Source of the DNA: Rhodococcus pyridinivorans
Lineage (GTDB): Bacteria > Actinomycetota > Actinomycetes > Mycobacteriales > Mycobacteriaceae
NCBI RefSeq assembly: GCF_900105195.1
Contig: NZ_FNRX01000002.1
Span: forward strand, 992,001-1,056,000
DNA: 64,000 bases
Reading direction: 5' to 3'
Of the stretch, positions 60,877-64,000 are shown piece after piece (the first letter of the stretch is position 1; each line of letters opens with the position of its first letter). A program made the translations under genes and the position numbers. The notes beneath the pieces are model-generated. The model did not search any database, had not been told where the DNA came from, and worked only from the letters and a program-made list of their open reading frames with translations.

Positions 60877-62112
60877 ATGACAACTACAGAGAAGGCAGTA
60901 CCCGAACACCTGGTGGTCGATTTCGACATCTACGACCAGTCCCTCGCGCAGCCGGTCGACAACGTTCAGCAGCGAGTTGCGGAGCTGTCAGCCAAGGGAC
61001 CCGTCGTGTACTCCACGGCTCACGGCGGTCACTGGATTGTCACCCGCTACAAAGAGATCCACGAGGTCCTGCGCGACCCCGACACATTCTCCAGCTACCC
61101 CAACAACCTCGTCACGGGTCCGGCCGGCATGGGCAAGCTCGTTCCCATCGAGCTCGACCCGCCGGAGCACACGGGTTACCGGCTCGCTCTGCAACCGCTG
61201 TTCAGCCCCAACCGGATGAAGGCTCTGACGGATCAGATCCGCGATCTGGTCAACGAGCTGATCGACGGTTTCGCCGGAAAGGGTGAGGCCGAATTCATCT
61301 CGGAGTTCGCTCACGAGCTTCCGGCCCGGGTCTTCCTCGCTCTCATGGACTGGCCTCTCGAGGACGCTCCGCTCTTCACCGAGGCCACCGACATCATCCT
61401 CATGGGCAAGCCGGGTCTGAACGAGGAAGAGAATCAGCAGGCGCGCGCCACCGCCGGATTCGAGATGTTCGGCTACTTCCACAAGATGGTGCAGGAACGT
61501 CGCGAGAACCCGGGCGACGACGTCACGTCGACCCTCATACACACCGAGGTGGAACTCGAGGACGGCAAGCGGCTGCTCACCGACGAAGAGCTCTACCGCA
61601 TGCTCTTCCTGCTGCTGATCGCCGGACTGCACACTGTGCAGGGCTCGCTCGCGTGGGCGATCATCCATCTCGTGAACAATCCCGAACAGCGTCGCGCGCT
61701 GATCGAGGACGAGTCGCTGATCCCGACGGCGGTGGAGGAGATTCTGCGTATCGAGGCAGCCGTGATCCCGGGACGCCGCGCGACCCGCGACGTCGAACTC
61801 GGCGGCGTACGGATCAAGGAGGGCGACCAGCTCATCCTTACGCTGTGCTCCGCGAACCGTGACTCGGACGAGTTCGACGATCCTGCCGAGCTGCAGCTCG
61901 ATCGGCACCCCAACCGTCACCTCTCCTTCGGTGGTGGTCCGCATCGTTGCATCGGCTCGCACCTCGCACGCATCGAGTTGTCGCTGGCTCTCGAGGAACT
62001 TCATCGCCGGATTCCGGATTATCAGCTGGTCGAGAACGATCCGCCGATCCTGCACGCCAGCCAGGTCCGCGGGTGCATGCGCCTGCCGATCACGTTCACT
62101 CCGACGGCATGA
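60877..62112 (+). CDS. Cytochrome P450 with atypical I-helix
   Basis: 411 residues; ATG at 60877 after AGAGGAAGATTC. Heme loop FGGGPHRCIG with Cys358, the ExxR pair Glu288/Arg291 (EEILRIE), and the Arg in PGRRATRDVELGG are normal. The I-helix oxygen-activation motif reads AGLHTV (249-254): His252 replaces the conserved acid that precedes Thr253. It is soluble, without a membrane anchor. It probably hydroxylates a hydrophobic substrate. The CYP family cannot be assigned by eye. Confidence 0.93.
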   Translation: MTTTEKAVPEHLVVDFDIYDQSLAQPVDNVQQRVAELSAKGPVVYSTAHGGHWIVTRYKEIHEVLRDPDTFSSYPNNLVTGPAGMGKLVPIELDPPEHTGYRLALQPLFSPNRMKALTDQIRDLVNELIDGFAGKGEAEFISEFAHELPARVFLALMDWPLEDAPLFTEATDIILMGKPGLNEEENQQARATAGFEMFGYFHKMVQERRENPGDDVTSTLIHTEVELEDGKRLLTDEELYRMLFLLLIAGLHTVQGSLAWAIIHLVNNPEQRRALIEDESLIPTAVEEILRIEAAVIPGRRATRDVELGGVRIKEGDQLILTLCSANRDSDEFDDPAELQLDRHPNRHLSFGGGPHRCIGSHLARIELSLALEELHRRIPDYQLVENDPPILHASQVRGCMRLPITFTPTA

Positions 62113-62172
62113 TCCGTCGCTCACGCGCCGGTGCCGAAAGGGTGCCGGCGGGTGGGTAGAACGTCCCTCCAC

Positions 62173-62195
62173 TACAATCGTCAATCAAAGGTAAA
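62173..62195 (+). promoter_or_regulatory. TetR-2 promoter with inverted copy of the island element
   Basis: -10 TACAAT (62173-62178) is followed directly by CGTCAATC (62179-62186), the complement of GATTGACG, and GTAAA (62191-62195), the complement of TTTAC. The spacing is 4 instead of 7. This may be a binding site of the island regulator placed at the transcription start. Confidence 0.5.
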
Positions 62196-62216
62196 GGTTT
62201 CGGTGAGGGAGGGTGC

Positions 62217-62837
62217 ATGGCGCGACGTCAGAGCGTCCTCAGCGACAATGCCGAGACCGCTCGTGCCCAGATCCTCGCCGCCGCCGACAGCGCGGTCGAG
62301 CGTTTCGGGGTCGCCAAGACCACGATCGACGACGTGGCCCGCGAAACCGGTGTCTCCCGACCGACGATCTACCGTTACTTCCGAGACCGCGACACCCTCA
62401 TCACCTCGCTGATCGAAACCCGTGCGCGTCGGCTCTTCGAGGATGCGCAGGCCTACGTCGCCGACCGCGAGTCCTTCGCCGACCAGGTGGTCGACGGCCT
62501 GCTCTACCTGGTCGACCGCGGCCGACGCGACCCGGCGATCCGTCTGATCGTCAGCCCCGAACATGTCGATCGCGGCACCGCCCTGGAAGGAAGTTCCGAA
62601 CTCGCGGCGCGTCTCACTTTCGAGATGTGGGCGCCGCTGCTCGAGACGGCGCGCGAGCGTGGTGAGATCCGCGACGGAATCACCGATGCGGAGATCTGCA
62701 AGTGGATCACTCTGGTGGAGTTGATCCTCGTAGGTCGCATGGATTTCGACGATCCCGTCGGTGAGGCCAACCGGAGCCTGTTGACCAACCTGCTGCTGCC
62801 GGGCATCACCACCGGCGCCGCAAGCATCGTTTCGTAA
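62217..62837 (+). CDS. TetR-family regulator, paralogue 2
   Basis: 206 residues; ATG at 62217 behind GAGGGAGGGTGC. HTH: AKTTIDDVARETGVSRPTIYRYFRDRDTL. The protein is a close paralogue of the one at 59514 (similar over nearly the whole length) but lacks its basic tail. The pair flanks the ferredoxin-P450 operon on the same strand. The two could compete for the same DNA sites or respond to substrate and product. Confidence 0.92.
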   Translation: MARRQSVLSDNAETARAQILAAADSAVERFGVAKTTIDDVARETGVSRPTIYRYFRDRDTLITSLIETRARRLFEDAQAYVADRESFADQVVDGLLYLVDRGRRDPAIRLIVSPEHVDRGTALEGSSELAARLTFEMWAPLLETARERGEIRDGITDAEICKWITLVELILVGRMDFDDPVGEANRSLLTNLLLPGITTGAASIVS

Positions 62838-63032
62838 TACGACTGCAGTGCCGATCGGCCGCGACTCCTGCATCCGGCCGTTCGTGACGCATCGCGAGAA
62901 CTCGCCGCACGCCGCGTAGTTCCGCACCTTCTCCTGCCGTTACGCGCATCTGCGCGAACGAAACCCTTTCCCCCGTAACAACGCAACCGATCGTGCGCGG
63001 GAGGAAATCGTCGTTCCGAAAGGTGAGCTGTC

Positions 63033-64000
63033 ATGTCCGTGGATCCACCTTCACTCGTCGTCACGCTCGGAGCCGCCGTAGGGGCACTCGTCCTCGGTGT
63101 CGATCCCCAGATCGGAGCCGAGCAGGCCGCAGCCGTATCGCATGCCGTCGAACAGGGTGCGAGCCAGGTGATGGACGGGATAACCGCAGCAGTCGACGCC
63201 CTGCCGGAAGACGCCCGTGTACCGGCAGAGCAGATCGTCGCCGAGACCACCGAGCGGTTGCGGACCGATCTCGAAGCGCTGCTACCGGACGAGAGACGAT
63301 CCGACCCCGGTGACACTCCGGAACCGGACGAACCAGTCGAAAACCACGAAACCATACAGCAATTCGCAGCCGGAGCCGCCGTATCGGCCACTCCCGTCGG
63401 GCCGGCAGTCCTCGTCCCGCCGTCGACCTTTCCGCTCGCGTCGAGCGCCGCCACCGCACCGATCGGTGCCATAGCCGTGTTCGCTCCGTGGCTGAAGAAG
63501 GCGGGTGCCATCTGTGACGGCATCACCGCGCCTGTGCTTGCCGCGCTGTACTCCGTCGAGAACGGTTTCCGATACGGTTCCACCGCGCCCGTCTCGCCTG
63601 CCGGCGCACTCGGACCGGGACAGTTCATGCCCGGTACCTGGGCGGTCTACGGCAAGGATGCGGACGGCGACGGCAAGGCCGACGTACGCGGGGTCGCCGA
63701 CCCGGTCATGGCATCCGGTCGCCTGCTGTGCGACAACTGGAACAGGATCGAACAGTGGAAGAAGGACGGCCGGGTCGTCGGCGACACGCTGTCGCTGACA
63801 CTTGCCGCCTACAACGCCGGCGTCGGAGCCGTACTGAGATCCGGGGGGATGCCCAGCGGTCTGCCCGATTACGAGAACCAGACCAAGCCGTACGTGGCGA
63901 AGATCCTGGCGGCGCGACCGGCTTTCGAACGCATGCTCTCACCGTTCCTGGCCCTCGAACTCCCGGCAGGCGACGACCTCGGCCGGCAGGTGCTCGAGCA
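63033..64000 (+). CDS. Lytic transglycosylase-like (SLT) protein, 3' end beyond window
   Basis: ATG at 63033 after CGAAAGGTGAGC; the frame stays open to the window end (322 codons). The SLT/goose-lysozyme-like domain shows the catalytic Glu in LYSVENGF, then SPAGALGPGQFMPGTW and LAAYNAGVGAV. A DADGDGKAD loop resembles an EF-hand calcium site. The N-terminal ~150 residues are Ala/acid/Pro-rich. There is no basic n-region, so a standard signal peptide is doubtful although a hydrophobic stretch (VVTLGAAVGALVLGV) is present. It should cleave peptidoglycan. Confidence 0.85.
   Translation, partial: MSVDPPSLVVTLGAAVGALVLGVDPQIGAEQAAAVSHAVEQGASQVMDGITAAVDALPEDARVPAEQIVAETTERLRTDLEALLPDERRSDPGDTPEPDEPVENHETIQQFAAGAAVSATPVGPAVLVPPSTFPLASSAATAPIGAIAVFAPWLKKAGAICDGITAPVLAALYSVENGFRYGSTAPVSPAGALGPGQFMPGTWAVYGKDADGDGKADVRGVADPVMASGRLLCDNWNRIEQWKKDGRVVGDTLSLTLAAYNAGVGAVLRSGGMPSGLPDYENQTKPYVAKILAARPAFERMLSPFLALELPAGDDLGRQVLE

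Noticed and set aside
62113..62160. Terminator after the P450 gene
   Set aside because: Only a weak 6-bp pairing with a large loop is found; the second TetR gene may be partly co-transcribed.
1..64000. tRNA, rRNA, insertion sequence or prophage integration site
   Set aside because: No cloverleaf-like segments, rRNA blocks, transposase motifs or duplicated att-like ends were noticed on reading; a tRNA and IS search would be needed to exclude them fully.

Overview
The window looks like a piece of a high-GC actinobacterial chromosome, most likely Rhodococcus or a close mycolic-acid-containing relative. This is an inference from several signs: strong G/C bias at third codon positions, many GTG and a few TTG starts, AAAGGA/GGAGG ribosome sites, an IdeR/DtxR-type iron box, a mycothiol-type DinB-like protein, an Rv1264-like adenylate cyclase, and very dense acyl-CoA and oxygenase catabolism. 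No rRNA, tRNA, insertion sequence or CRISPR array was seen.

Layout. 0-9.3 kb: a CoxG-like gene cut by the window edge, then a + strand catabolic run (hydantoinase/oxoprolinase A and B subunits, NmrA-like oxidoreductase, crotonase), followed by an acyl-CoA ligase and an acyl-CoA dehydrogenase. 9.3-14 kb: housekeeping and regulatory genes (alpha/beta hydrolase, methyltransferase, thioesterase, MarR regulator, AlkA-like glycosylase, RNase HI), with a 3 x 28 bp tandem repeat between the last two. 14-18 kb: a siderophore-type ABC importer read leftward from a promoter overlapped by an iron box. 18-26.5 kb: an amidohydrolase, an acyl-CoA ligase, and a divergent branched-chain-amino-acid-type ABC importer with a fused permease and a small membrane protein. 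26.5-38 kb: metY, an IclR regulator with an operator-like palindrome, an AurF-type diiron oxygenase, a decayed drug-efflux pump end, adenylate cyclase, a secreted trypsin-like protease, ilvD, an aldo/keto reductase and an MFS carrier.

38-63 kb is the most interesting part: a mosaic catabolic island. It carries two thiolase-fold proteins without the usual nucleophilic cysteine (one beside a DUF35 zinc-ribbon/OB partner), two aldehyde dehydrogenases, a fused double-domain CoA-transferase, a Rieske oxygenase with an acyl-CoA dehydrogenase, a phthalate-dioxygenase-type reductase, a CoA ligase with an atypical crotonase, three SDR/hydrolase genes, and a P450 with its own 3Fe-4S ferredoxin between two paralogous TetR regulators. 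Three transcription units in it (46.7, 56.7 and 60.3 kb) share an almost identical promoter element, TTTAC-N7-GATTGACGT. Two others (39.0 and 40.6 kb) share a different palindromic operator laid over the -35/-10 spacer. This suggests two coordinated regulons.

A plausible joint function is oxidation of a hydrophobic cyclic or branched compound (P450 and Rieske enzyme), alcohol and aldehyde oxidation (SDRs, ALDHs), CoA activation (ligase or CoA-transferase), then beta-oxidation and retro-aldol or thiolytic chain shortening. The substrate cannot be read from the sequence. The window ends inside a transglycosylase-like gene.
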